From positions 1-64,000 of the forward strand of contig NZ_NVXQ01000001.1 in assembly GCF_002733955.1 (NCBI RefSeq): a stretch of 64,000 nucleotides of DNA. The letters are read 5' to 3'. This DNA comes from Hoeflea sp. Its GTDB lineage: Bacteria; Pseudomonadota; Alphaproteobacteria; Rhizobiales; Rhizobiaceae. Of this stretch, positions 29,772-40,100 are shown one piece after another. The number at the start of each line of letters is the position of its first letter. Positions within the stretch are counted from its first letter, which is position 1. The notes under the pieces were generated by a model, which saw only the letters and a program-made list of their open reading frames with translations, made no database searches and was not told the DNA's origin. The translations under genes were made by a program, and so were the position numbers.

Positions 29772-30734
29772 TCAGGCCCCTTTTCGGCGCACGGCGATCC
29801 GCGCTGCGCTGACGATACCCTCGCGGCTGAGGCCGAACTCTTCGAACAGGCTGGCAATCGAACCGGTCGGCATGAAGCCGGGGAATCCGACCCGCTGCAC
29901 CGGCACTGGATAGGTCGCGGAAGTGCATTCCGCCACCGCGCCACCGAGCCCGCCGCGATCCAGCGCTTCCTCGACCGTGACGATTGCGCCGGTTTCGCGG
30001 GCGGCTGCGATCACTGCATTTGTGTCGAGCGGCGTGATCGTGTGCATGTTGAGCACGCGGGCCGACACGCTTTCCTCGGCCAGTGCTTCGGCCGCTTCCA
30101 TGGCGAGATGAACCGTGGTGCCGTTGGCGATGATGGTCACATCGCTGCCCGCGCGCTGCAGTTCCGCCTTGCCCGGTGTGAAAGCCCGGCCGGGCAGGTC
30201 GAGGGTCGGCACCTTCATCCGCGACAGACGCAGATAGACCGGGCCATCGTGCGCCGCGGCCCACTTGACCGCTTCGGCGGTTTCCCAGGCATCGCACGGC
30301 GCAATCAGCGTGATGGGGCCGAGCGCCCTGATCCAGGCAAAATCCTCGATCGAGTGATGCGTCGCGCCCAGTTCGCCATAGGCGATACCGGAGGATTGCC
30401 CGACCAGCTTGACGTTGAAGCCGGCATAGGCGACGTCCGCCTTGATCTGCTCCAGCGCCCGCGCGCTTAAAAAGCACGAGGCGGCAGACACGAACGGAAT
30501 ACGCCCGCCATTGGCAAGACCCGCGGCGACGCCAACCATGTTCTGTTCGGCAATACCGACATTGACCGTACGGTCCGGAAACTTTGTCTGGAACCCGCCG
30601 AGATTGGACGAGCCGACGGAATCATTGACCACGACGACGATCCGCTCGTCCGTCGCGGCGAGACCTTCCAGGGTTTCGGCCCAGGCCTTGCGGCAATCGA
30701 GACCGGGGGTGGGGGTGGGTTGAGCGACGGCCAT
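29772..30734 (-). CDS. aptB: Split transketolase, C-terminal (pyrimidine/C) subunit, probable apulose-4-phosphate transketolase
   Basis: 320 residues from the ATG at 30734, whose A is shared with the upstream stop. It holds the pyrimidine-binding domain with the proton-relay Glu63 in IAEQNMVG, followed by GATHHSIEDFA, PCDAWETAEAV and the C-terminal domain with LNMHTITPLD. It needs the N-terminal subunit encoded next door for ThDP binding. In the characterised apiose pathway AptA/AptB move a glycolaldehyde unit from apulose 4-phosphate to glyceraldehyde 3-phosphate, giving DHAP and xylulose 5-phosphate. The name rests on context and subunit length. Confidence 0.75.
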   Translation of the reverse strand: MAVAQPTPTPGLDCRKAWAETLEGLAATDERIVVVVNDSVGSSNLGGFQTKFPDRTVNVGIAEQNMVGVAAGLANGGRIPFVSAASCFLSARALEQIKADVAYAGFNVKLVGQSSGIAYGELGATHHSIEDFAWIRALGPITLIAPCDAWETAEAVKWAAAHDGPVYLRLSRMKVPTLDLPGRAFTPGKAELQRAGSDVTIIANGTTVHLAMEAAEALAEESVSARVLNMHTITPLDTNAVIAAARETGAIVTVEEALDRGGLGGAVAECTSATYPVPVQRVGFPGFMPTGSIASLFEEFGLSREGIVSAARIAVRRKGA

Positions 30735-31567
30735 CAGACCAGTTCCTTCATTGCTTGCGCGAATTGCTCCGCATTGGGCACGCCATGGTGCCATTTTGCC
30801 TGATCTTCCATGAACGACACGCCTTTGCCCTTCACCGTGTTGGCGATCACGCAGAGCGGCTTGTCGCGGGTGCCCAAAGGGGCGCCAAGCGTGTCGAGCA
30901 GCTGCGCGTAGTCATGGCCGTCAACCTCGACGACATCCCAGCCAAAGGCGCGGTATTTTTCATCCAGCGGATCGAGCCCGTTGGTCACTTCCGTCCGTGC
31001 ACCCTGTTGCAGCCGGTTGCGGTCGACGATCAGCGTCAGGTTTTTCAGCTTGCGGTGACCGGCCGTCATCGCCGCTTCCCAATTTGAGCCCTCTTGCTGT
31101 TCGCCGTCACCGGTCAGCACGTAAGTCCGGTAGTCCGCCCCGTTGATCTGGCCGGCGATGGCGATGCCGACAGCCACCGGGAAACCATGGCCGAGCGGCC
31201 CGGTATTGGTCTCGACGCCGGGCAGATACTGCCGGTTCGGGTGGCCGTTAAGCTTGGAATGATGCTCCATATAGGTGTCGAGCCAGTCCTGCGGGAAATA
31301 ACCTGCCGCGCACAAAGCCGTATAGAGCGCGCCGGTGGCATGGCCCTTGGACATCACGAAACGGTCCCGCTCGGCCCAGTCCGGCCGCGCCGGATCGTAG
31401 CGCAGCACGCCGAAATAGAGCGTCGCCAGCACGTCGATCGCGGAAAAATCGCCGCCCAGGTGACCAAGCTGCTTGGCATAGACCATCTTCATGGCCTGCT
31501 GCCGCATCCACAGCGCCTTGTCACGGATCAGGGCGTCAGAATTGTCGGTTTTCAGTGCGTGGGTCAT
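30734..31567 (-). CDS. aptA: Split transketolase, N-terminal (ThDP/PP) subunit, probable apulose-4-phosphate transketolase
   Basis: 277 residues. The ThDP-diphosphate motif runs from GDGEQQEG (153-160) to VDRNRLQ about 28 residues later. Standard transketolase residues are kept: LGHLGG, SKGHATGALY, NGHPNR and ETNTGPLGHG. It lies between the isomerase (9-base gap) and the C-subunit (1-base overlap). Compare the second split pair at 51-53 kb, in which several of these blocks are altered. Confidence 0.78.
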   Translation of the reverse strand: MTHALKTDNSDALIRDKALWMRQQAMKMVYAKQLGHLGGDFSAIDVLATLYFGVLRYDPARPDWAERDRFVMSKGHATGALYTALCAAGYFPQDWLDTYMEHHSKLNGHPNRQYLPGVETNTGPLGHGFPVAVGIAIAGQINGADYRTYVLTGDGEQQEGSNWEAAMTAGHRKLKNLTLIVDRNRLQQGARTEVTNGLDPLDEKYRAFGWDVVEVDGHDYAQLLDTLGAPLGTRDKPLCVIANTVKGKGVSFMEDQAKWHHGVPNAEQFAQAMKELV

Positions 31568-31576
31568 ACGCCTGTC

Positions 31577-33043
31577 TCACTTGCGGTTCGGGAAGAAAAG
31601 TTCCGGCTCGGGCGTGCCGTTATGGTGATAGGCAGGCCAGCCGAGATAGCGGGTGATGGCTTCGTTGATGACCTCGGCATAATGCCCCCGCACCATGGCG
31701 ACGTGGTGCTCAAAACCGTTCTGGGTGACGAAGCGCATCAATTCGCGCAGCCGTTTGACCCGGGTGACGGCGATGCCGCCGTCCATGCCGAAGGGATCAT
31801 CGGTAAATTCGCCTTCGCCGAGATAGGCCTTGAGCATGCCGTTCCGGTCGTCCGAGGAGAGCCGGAAATAGGTCATGTCACCGGCCTGCACCTTGCCCTT
31901 GACGGCGCCAAAACACTTCTCGCGGCCGATGACTTCGCCGAGCACATCGAGTTCGCCGATTTCCGGTGTGGTGCCGAGGAACGATTTGGGAAAATTGCCG
32001 CAATGGGTGCAGACGCATTTGTCGACATGATCGGCGTAATTGTTGTTCCAGTCGAGAATCGCGGCTGGTGCGCTGGACGCCAACGTCAACGCGTACATCG
32101 ACACCGCTCCCATCACGTCAACCTCGCAAGCCGATGGTGCAAGGTCCTCGCCCATCATCGACATGGTCAGGCAGGTGGCGCAGCCGAAATTGTCCTGCAA
32201 CGAGCGCCAGCACTGGATTGCCGAGGCATCGCATTCGTTCTCATCAATCCAGCGATTGACCGCCAGCGTCCATTTCGCTTGTTTGAGCACCTGCTCTTCG
32301 CGGATATGGGCCGGGATGCGGCCATAATTGCGAATCCGGTCGAGCCCCGCCACCAGATCCCTGTCCTGATCCTTGATGGCTTCCGCGGCTCCAATGAGTT
32401 CCGACAGATCGGCCGTTACCACCGTGATGCCAGACTTCTGCAACAGCTTTTCCGAAAACCGCATGGTCTGGAACGGCGAGGTTCTCGCGCCGATCGCGCC
32501 GACGCGCGCGTTCCTCAAACCGTGCACAGTTCGGCAGATTCGGGAGAACCGGTCGAGATCGCCAAGAAACTCATCGCTGTCGATATCGCAGGTGTGGTTG
32601 GTTGTTTCCGTGAACGCCACACCATATTGCCAGAAATTGTTGGCCACCGAGAGCTTGCCGCAAAACGCGTCGCGACGCGAACGCACATCCACCTTGTCGA
32701 GCTCGTCATTGGATGCCTGCAGCAGGATCGGCACATTGAGCTTGGTACGGTTGATCAGTTCCGCAATGGCAATCTCGTCGCCGAAATTGGGCAGGCAGAT
32801 CACCAGGCCGTCGATGCTATCGCGGTGCTTTTTGAAATGTTCGGCATAAAGCTTGGCGTCCGGGATCGATTGAACGGCGCCGTTGTCGGTGGCGTCAACC
32901 GGCAGGATGACGGCCTCGATGCCCAGCTTTTCCAGTTGCGCGAGAACCTGCGTGCGTGCATCAATACAGGGAGCCGGACTGAAGAAGGCCCGGCTTCCGA
33001 TTACGACGCCAAGCGAAATTTTGCGGTTTACAGTCCGTATCAT
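31577..33043 (-). CDS. L-fucose/L-arabinose isomerase-like protein, probable D-apiose isomerase
   Basis: 488 residues with a GGGAGG ribosome site. The fold features of the fucose/arabinose isomerase family are visible: DGLVICLPNFGDEIA, a middle metal-binding region with GCATCLTMSMMGE and ACEVDVMGAVSMYAL, and a late FEHHVAMVRGHY. Metal-dependent aldose-ketose isomerisation is expected. First gene of the operon with kinase and split transketolase, which is how D-apiose isomerase genes are placed in rhizobia. Cys residues around VCTHCGNF are notable and could bind metal. Confidence 0.75.
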   Translation of the reverse strand: MIRTVNRKISLGVVIGSRAFFSPAPCIDARTQVLAQLEKLGIEAVILPVDATDNGAVQSIPDAKLYAEHFKKHRDSIDGLVICLPNFGDEIAIAELINRTKLNVPILLQASNDELDKVDVRSRRDAFCGKLSVANNFWQYGVAFTETTNHTCDIDSDEFLGDLDRFSRICRTVHGLRNARVGAIGARTSPFQTMRFSEKLLQKSGITVVTADLSELIGAAEAIKDQDRDLVAGLDRIRNYGRIPAHIREEQVLKQAKWTLAVNRWIDENECDASAIQCWRSLQDNFGCATCLTMSMMGEDLAPSACEVDVMGAVSMYALTLASSAPAAILDWNNNYADHVDKCVCTHCGNFPKSFLGTTPEIGELDVLGEVIGREKCFGAVKGKVQAGDMTYFRLSSDDRNGMLKAYLGEGEFTDDPFGMDGGIAVTRVKRLRELMRFVTQNGFEHHVAMVRGHYAEVINEAITRYLGWPAYHHNGTPEPELFFPNRK

Positions 33044-34338
<1,295 letters not shown>

Positions 34339-34355
34339 CGGCGCTGCTTAGTCAG

Positions 34356-34381
34356 CCGGGGCGCGGGCATCCGCGCTCCGG
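34356..34381 (+). terminator. Stem-loop after the binding-protein gene
   Basis: CCGGGGCGCGG (34356-34366) pairs with CCGCGCTCCGG (34371-34381) with one G-U pair and a 4-base loop, then GTTTCGGTTT-like sequence. It is a weak terminator that would lower expression of the downstream membrane genes relative to the binding protein. Confidence 0.55.
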
Positions 34382-34484
34382 TTTCGGTTTATGCGCCGGC
34401 CGGCCGTTGGACCGGATGTGAAATGGCAGCGAGACGGCCAGCCGTGTCCGCTGCTGCATTTCAATTCACACGCCAGAGAGCATC

Positions 34485-35129
34485 ATGATCCGCAAGACAC
34501 TTCTGGCCCTATGTGCCATCGCCGCCTTCAATCTGTCCGGTTGCAAGCTGGTCAAGAACCTGCCCGAGGACGAAAAGGCGGTCTCTGCCGGGGCCAGCGG
34601 CGATGCTGTCCGCACCGAGCAGCGCATTGCCGATACCTTCGAAGCAAAGCTCTTGCCCTATGTGCGCGACAAGGCGCTCGGCTTTACGGCCTTCAGGACA
34701 GCCCTTGCCGGCGGCCTTGATGAAGCCGGAAACATTCACGGCAATCGCGGCTCGGGGCAAGGTGCTGCCTGGAATTTCGCCATTGCAGACGAGGGCGTGA
34801 TCGTCGCGGCCAAGCTCGACACCCGCGCCAGGGTTGCGGATCTGGATGTTGACGGCGACGGTGCTGCCGACATGACCATCCAGCTTGGTCCGGTGATCCG
34901 CGGCAACGCGCTGCGCGATATCGCGCCATTCTACAATTTCGACGATTTTCGCGATCAGATCGAATTTGCCAAGCTCGGCCGCGCCCTCAATGACCGGATT
35001 TCCGCGGAAGTCGTTCTGCCCGATGGCGATCTGATCGGCCGCACCATGAGGTTCACCGGAGTTGTGCCGCTGAAGAAGGCCGATGAGAAGCTTCTCGTCA
35101 CCCCGGTGAGCGTGGAAATCCTGCCATGA
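34485..35129 (+). CDS. DUF2291-family lipoprotein of a sugar ABC operon
   Basis: 214 residues. The N-terminus is a lipoprotein signal with lipobox LSGC (Cys20). The rest matches the DUF2291 pattern seen in sugar-importer operons of Rhizobiales: TFEAKLLPYV, a GRGSGQGAAWNF-like central block (here GNRGSGQGAAWNF) and VTPVSVEIL at the end. Function is not established; a periplasmic, membrane-anchored accessory of sugar uptake is the usual suggestion. The stop overlaps the ATPase start. Confidence 0.78.
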   Translation: MIRKTLLALCAIAAFNLSGCKLVKNLPEDEKAVSAGASGDAVRTEQRIADTFEAKLLPYVRDKALGFTAFRTALAGGLDEAGNIHGNRGSGQGAAWNFAIADEGVIVAAKLDTRARVADLDVDGDGAADMTIQLGPVIRGNALRDIAPFYNFDDFRDQIEFAKLGRALNDRISAEVVLPDGDLIGRTMRFTGVVPLKKADEKLLVTPVSVEILP

Positions 35130-36685
35130 CATTGCCGCAGCAAAACGGCGAAACCCATCCGGTCGGCCTGACCATCCGTGGCGCGACCAAGGTCTATCCC
35201 GGCACCGTGGCGCTCAAGGATGTCGACTTCGACATCCGCATGGGTGCGGTCAATGTGCTGGTCGGCGAAAATGGCGCCGGCAAGTCAACACTGATGAAGG
35301 TCATCGCCGGCGTCGAGACCCTGACCAGCGGCGAGATATGCATCAAAGGTCAGCCTGTCCATTTTCGCACCAAGGATGACGCCGTGGCCAACGGCATCGG
35401 CATCGTGTTTCAGGAACTCAACCTGTTCCCGGACATGAGTGTCAGCGAGAACGTCTTCATGGCCCGCGAACCGGCGCGGTTCGGCATCGACATCGACCAT
35501 GTCCTGGTCGAAGAGCGCACCCGCGAACTCATGCAGCGACTGGAACAGGACATCGATCCCAACACCACGCTCGGCCATCTCAGGATCGGGCAGCAACAGG
35601 TGGTCGAGATTGCCAAGGCGCTGGCGCAGGACGCCAGGATCCTGATCCTTGATGAGCCGACATCCGCGCTCTCCGCAGCAGAAGTGGAAGTTCTGTTTCG
35701 CATCATCGACGAGCTCAAGGCCCAGGGCGTCGGCATCGTCTATATCTCGCACCGGCTTGAAGAGCTGATCCGCGTCGGCGACTACATCACGGTTCTGCGC
35801 GATGGCGAGATCACCGGCTCGCGCTCGATGCAAGGTGTCGATATTCCCTGGATCGTCCAAGCCATGATCGGCGAAAAATCCAAGGACTTCTCGGAGTCTC
35901 TTGGCCATGAATTCGGCAAGGAAGTTTTCCGCGCCGAAGAGATCGCGTTGCCCAAAATGGGTGGTGGTTTCATGGTCGATCACGTGTCTCTGAGCGTCCG
36001 CGCCGGAGAGATTCTCGGCCTCTATGGCCTGATGGGAGCAGGGCGCTCCGAGTTCCTCGAATGCATCATGGCACAGCACCCGGAAGCCAGGGGCCGGTTC
36101 TTCGTCGATGACAGGGAAATGCGCGAGAAGCATGTCTCCGGCCGCATCGCCCGCGGCATCGCGCTGGTGCCCGAAGACCGCAAGCGCGATGGCCTGGTCC
36201 AGATCATGTCGGTGCGCGAGAACATCACCCTGTCATCGCTGTTTCAGTTCACCACGCTGTTTCATCTGAGCCTGCGCAAGGAGGCCGCCAGGGCGGCTGA
36301 ATTCATCAGGCGGATGACGGTGAAAGTGGCAAGCCCCGACAACCCGATTTCGTCGCTGTCGGGCGGCAATCAGCAGAAGGTCGTCATCGGCAAGGCGCTG
36401 ATGACCGGGCCGAAAGTCTTGCTGATGGACGAACCGTCGCGCGGCATCGACATTGGTGCGAAAGCAGAAATCTACCACAAGATGCGGGCGCTGGCCGCCG
36501 ACGGGATCGGGATAATATTCGTAACCTCCGATCTCGAGGAGGTCCTGGCGCTCTCGGATCGGATTATCGTGATGGCCAATGGCTGCATCAGCGGCGAGTT
36601 CGGCAGGGGCGCCAATGCGGCCGAGGTGATCGCCGCAGCCTCTCCGGCCAGTGCGAAAAGCAAGAACAAGGACATGGTATCATGA
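35126..36685 (+). CDS. Sugar ABC transporter ATPase (RbsA-like)
   Basis: 519 residues, tandem ABC modules. First module: Walker A GENGAGKST, signature-region LRIGQQQVVEIAKAL, Walker B LILDEPTSAL. Second module: degenerate Walker A (GLMGAGRSE), LSGGNQQKVVIGKAL and LLMDEPSRGI. Its start and stop both overlap neighbours by four bases, so lipoprotein, ATPase and permease are coupled. Confidence 0.9.
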   Translation: MTLPQQNGETHPVGLTIRGATKVYPGTVALKDVDFDIRMGAVNVLVGENGAGKSTLMKVIAGVETLTSGEICIKGQPVHFRTKDDAVANGIGIVFQELNLFPDMSVSENVFMAREPARFGIDIDHVLVEERTRELMQRLEQDIDPNTTLGHLRIGQQQVVEIAKALAQDARILILDEPTSALSAAEVEVLFRIIDELKAQGVGIVYISHRLEELIRVGDYITVLRDGEITGSRSMQGVDIPWIVQAMIGEKSKDFSESLGHEFGKEVFRAEEIALPKMGGGFMVDHVSLSVRAGEILGLYGLMGAGRSEFLECIMAQHPEARGRFFVDDREMREKHVSGRIARGIALVPEDRKRDGLVQIMSVRENITLSSLFQFTTLFHLSLRKEAARAAEFIRRMTVKVASPDNPISSLSGGNQQKVVIGKALMTGPKVLLMDEPSRGIDIGAKAEIYHKMRALAADGIGIIFVTSDLEEVLALSDRIIVMANGCISGEFGRGANAAEVIAAASPASAKSKNKDMVS

Positions 36686-37749
36686 CGTCGACGAGTGACA
36701 GCGCCCCGGCGAAACCCGGCTCCAACACAAACTGGCTCCTGCTGTTGCTCAAGGCCCGCACCTTCGTGGCGCTGCTGCTGGTGCTGGCCTTCTTTTCGGT
36801 CATGGCGCCGAATTTTCTGAGCACCGCCAACGCCATTCTCGTTTCCAAGCATGTGGCGATCAACGCCTTCCTGGCCATCGGCATGACCTTCGTCATCATC
36901 ACCGGCGGCATCGACCTGTCGGTCGGCTCGGTGGTCGGGCTGACCAGCATGATCGCCGGCTGGCTGGTGCTTAACGGCATCGATGTGGGGATGGGCTGGA
37001 CGCTCTATTTCAACACCTTCGAGATCGCGGCAATTGTCTGCCTGGCAGGGATAACCGTTGGCTGGATCAACGGCATATTGATAACCAGGCTCAATGTGGC
37101 GCCGTTCATAGCGACGCTCGGCATGCTCTATGTCGCGCGCGGCGCCGCACTGCTGTTTTCCGGCGGGCGCACCTTCCCCAACCTCAACGGCAATCCGGAA
37201 TATGGCTCCGACACATTCCCGCTGATCGGCACCGGGACCTTTCTCGGCCTGCCGGTGATGATCTGGATGCTGATCGTGGTGGCGCTCGGCGCGGCCTATA
37301 TCGCCAGCAGAACCCCGCTCGGACGCCACATCTACGCCACCGGCGGCAACGAGCGCGGCGCAGCACTTTCGGGTGTCCGGGTCCGCCGGGTGAAGATGTT
37401 TGTCTACATGTTCGCCGGCTTGATGGCCGCCATCGTCGGTCTCATCATTGCCTCGCAGCTTCGTGCCGCGCATCCGGCAACCGGCGAATTCTTCGAGCTC
37501 AACGCCATCGCCGCGGCGGTGCTGGGCGGAACCTCGATGTCGGGTGGCCGTGGCCGCATTGCCGGCACTATCATCGGCGCCTTCGTCATCGGCATCCTGT
37601 CTGACGGGCTGATCATGATGGGCGTCTCGTCCTTCTGGCAGATGGTGGTCAAGGGCCTGGTCATTATTGCCGCCGTGGTCATCGACCAGGCGCAGAGCCG
37701 GCTGCAGGCGAAGGTGGCGCTGGCCCAGGAGGTTGCCCTGAACAAGTGA
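36682..37749 (+). CDS. Sugar ABC transporter permease (RbsC-like)
   Basis: 355 residues. A polar N-terminus of about 30 residues precedes roughly ten hydrophobic segments, with GGIDLSVGSVVGLTSM, VAPFIATLGMLYVARG and LGGTSMSGGRGRIAG as ribose-permease landmarks. It is the last gene of the importer operon. After it, 113 bases lead to the DeoR gene. Confidence 0.9.
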   Translation: MTSTSDSAPAKPGSNTNWLLLLLKARTFVALLLVLAFFSVMAPNFLSTANAILVSKHVAINAFLAIGMTFVIITGGIDLSVGSVVGLTSMIAGWLVLNGIDVGMGWTLYFNTFEIAAIVCLAGITVGWINGILITRLNVAPFIATLGMLYVARGAALLFSGGRTFPNLNGNPEYGSDTFPLIGTGTFLGLPVMIWMLIVVALGAAYIASRTPLGRHIYATGGNERGAALSGVRVRRVKMFVYMFAGLMAAIVGLIIASQLRAAHPATGEFFELNAIAAAVLGGTSMSGGRGRIAGTIIGAFVIGILSDGLIMMGVSSFWQMVVKGLVIIAAVVIDQAQSRLQAKVALAQEVALNK

Positions 37750-37862
37750 GGCGCAGCCTGTGCGTAGTTTGGCCCGGGTTGTTGCTCTTGCTGGTGTTTG
37801 AAACTAAGTGAGATAGGCATGCGGCCTTTTGCGACAAACGGCCGATATCAAGGAGTGGCGGC

Positions 37863-38672
37863 TTGCAGGAACAACCGGATACCGAACGCAACGGAAGCAT
37901 GGCCGGTTTGCTGTCCGAGCCCCGCCGCCGCCGTATCCTCGAATGGATCGAGGAGGAGGGCTCTGCCCGCGTCCGCGATCTGTCTGCTGCCTTCCAGGTT
38001 TCCGAAGCCACCATCCGTCAGGATCTCGAACGGCTGGAGAAGGAAGGCCACATCACCCGCGAACATGGCGGCGCCTTCCTGAATGCCATGCGCGGCCAGG
38101 TGCAGGGCTTTGTCCTGCATCACCAGGTCAACATGGACAGGAAACGCAAGATCGGTGCTTACGGCGCCAGTCTTGTCGAGGATGGCGAAACGCTCATTCT
38201 CGATGCCGGAACCACGACCACCGAGATCGCGACCCGTCTGACGGCCCGCAAGAACCTGACCGTCATCACCAATGCGCTCAACATCGCCGTGACCCTCGGC
38301 ACCGTGCCGGGCTTTGCGATCCACATGCCCGGCGGTCAGTTCAAGGCGCCGACCCTGTCCCTGTCGGGCGACAAGTCGGTCGACTATTTCCGCAGCATCT
38401 TTGCCGGAAAGTTGTTTCTGGCCACCGCCGGCGTGGCGCTGGATGCGGGCCTGACCTATCCGAGTTTCGCCGACCTGCAACTCAAGGAAGCCATGATCAA
38501 GGCGGCGAGCCATGTCTATCTCGTGGCGGATTCGACCAAGATCAACCGCACCTCCTTCACCCGTCTGGGTGCGCTCGACCTGGTGCATTCCTTCATCACC
38601 GATGACGGCATTTCCGACGCCGACGCCAAGGAATTCGAACGCCGTGGTGTTAAGGTGCTGATCGCCGAGTAA
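37863..38672 (+). CDS. DeoR/GlpR-family transcriptional regulator
   Basis: 269 residues from a TTG at 37863, chosen because AAGGAG lies 7 bases upstream; an ATG 12 codons later is the alternative. The winged helix RRRRILEWIEEEGSARVRDL and VSEATIRQDLERLEKEG is followed by the DeoR sensor domain with DAGTTTTEIA and ATAGV, which binds a phosphorylated sugar. It most likely represses the apiose-type operons and responds to apulose phosphate or a similar intermediate. The direct GCGAAT repeats at 33.1-33.3 kb are candidate targets. Confidence 0.87.
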   Translation: MQEQPDTERNGSMAGLLSEPRRRRILEWIEEEGSARVRDLSAAFQVSEATIRQDLERLEKEGHITREHGGAFLNAMRGQVQGFVLHHQVNMDRKRKIGAYGASLVEDGETLILDAGTTTTEIATRLTARKNLTVITNALNIAVTLGTVPGFAIHMPGGQFKAPTLSLSGDKSVDYFRSIFAGKLFLATAGVALDAGLTYPSFADLQLKEAMIKAASHVYLVADSTKINRTSFTRLGALDLVHSFITDDGISDADAKEFERRGVKVLIAE

Positions 38673-38746
38673 GGCCCGTACCGCAGTCTGTGAGAGGCTG
38701 CGGTGGTGCCTTGATCCAGGGTGCGCTCACCGAAGACGACGGCAGG

Positions 38747-40090
38747 CTAAAGCCCCGTCTTGGCTTTGATGAAAAACTCCCGGCTTCCCATCTGTCCGCC
38801 CTTGAGTGTTACCTCCAGCCCGTCAATGGCTTCGTTTTGCGAATGCACCTGGCACAGCGGTGCTCCCGGCGCAAGCGGGGCGAGCGCTGACAGGGCCGTG
38901 ACACCCAGTGCCGTCATCGCATGCCCCGACGTATCGCCGCCCGCGATCACCGCGCGCGGCAACCCGGTCCTTGAGCGGATATCGGCAACCAGCCTGCCAA
39001 GACCTGCGCCGATCCTGTCATTGACCTCGGCCGCGGAACTTCCGGAGCGGCTGATCGCCTGCTTGAGGGGGCTGGTTGAAGCGTCGGGTTCGCGCGCGGT
39101 GGCGACAAGGACATCGCGCCTGGCGGAAAGTGCCTGAAGCGACGCCTGCAGCGCCTGCTCCACCGCCTTGTCCCATTCTGCCACGTCAACGGCGCAGGTT
39201 GCGTCAAGATCGATGATCTCGAACCCGTGCGCTTCTGCGGCTGTAATCTGCGCGCTGTTGATCGGAGAGCAGGATCCGGAGACGCAGAAAATCTGATCGA
39301 CCGCGGCAAGCTTCGGTGGCTCGAACGTGGCGGGCAAGTCCCCAAGCGCGCGCAAATGCGCCACCAACGCATATTCCACCCCCTGCGAGCCGATCGCGAA
39401 GACCGGGCCGCGCCCCTCGTTCCACAGCAACCGTCCGGCATCAGCCAGTGTCTCGTCATCGACAACGTCAATCGGGATGATCTCAGCCCCGTCTTCGATC
39501 TGGTTTGCGAGCATCCTGTCCGTTTGTCCGGTCTTGAGGCTTGCAAGATCGACCAGACCGATCCGCCGGTCCGTCTGGCGCGACAGGTGCAGCCGAAGAT
39601 CGGCTTCATCCATCGGTGTCGCGGGATGCCGGCTCATCACCGGATGCCGGTCGAGCCTGTAGACGCCGTCATCCGTGCCGGCAAACAGGTTGCCGAAGGC
39701 CTGGTAGCGGCGGATGGCCGGAGCGCCGATGATCAGCGGGTGCCAGGCGCCACCCAAAATCGGTGCGCCGATGTCGATGGCCTTGCCGATCGAGCCGCAG
39801 CTGGGTGACGAATCGAAAGTCGAGCAGACCTTGTAGTGCACGATCGGCGCGCCGAACTCAGCCAGGGCGGCAAAGGCTTGCGGCAGGTTGTCTTCCATCC
39901 AGCCCGGATCGCGCGACCGTGCCACACCGGCGATCCCCATCGCCGCAAGGCCCGGAAACGCCGCCAGCTCCTCGGCACTCGGCGGCTTGAGGAACATCAC
40001 GGTGGGAATGCCGGCGAAGGACAAAACCTCCATCACCGCGGAGGAACCGGTAAAATCATCGCCGTAAAAGGCCAGGAGAGGATCTGCCAT
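38747..40090 (-). CDS. oiaK: DUF1537 (four-carbon acid sugar kinase) family, probable 3-oxo-isoapionate kinase
   Basis: 447 residues from the ATG at 40090 (AGGAAGGGG upstream). The N-terminal YGDDFTGSSAVMEVL and the C-terminal nucleotide-binding VIAGGDTSGHA...KGGQMG block define the DUF1537 acid-sugar kinase family. Members phosphorylate threonate, erythronate or 3-oxo-isoapionate with ATP. Next to a RuBisCO-like protein and an apionate lactonase, and with an apionate oxidoisomerase 9 kb away, the 3-oxo-isoapionate role is best supported. The start lies 10 bases after the RLP stop. Confidence 0.78.
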   Translation of the reverse strand: MADPLLAFYGDDFTGSSAVMEVLSFAGIPTVMFLKPPSAEELAAFPGLAAMGIAGVARSRDPGWMEDNLPQAFAALAEFGAPIVHYKVCSTFDSSPSCGSIGKAIDIGAPILGGAWHPLIIGAPAIRRYQAFGNLFAGTDDGVYRLDRHPVMSRHPATPMDEADLRLHLSRQTDRRIGLVDLASLKTGQTDRMLANQIEDGAEIIPIDVVDDETLADAGRLLWNEGRGPVFAIGSQGVEYALVAHLRALGDLPATFEPPKLAAVDQIFCVSGSCSPINSAQITAAEAHGFEIIDLDATCAVDVAEWDKAVEQALQASLQALSARRDVLVATAREPDASTSPLKQAISRSGSSAAEVNDRIGAGLGRLVADIRSRTGLPRAVIAGGDTSGHAMTALGVTALSALAPLAPGAPLCQVHSQNEAIDGLEVTLKGGQMGSREFFIKAKTGL

Positions 40091-40100
40091 CGACCCCTTC

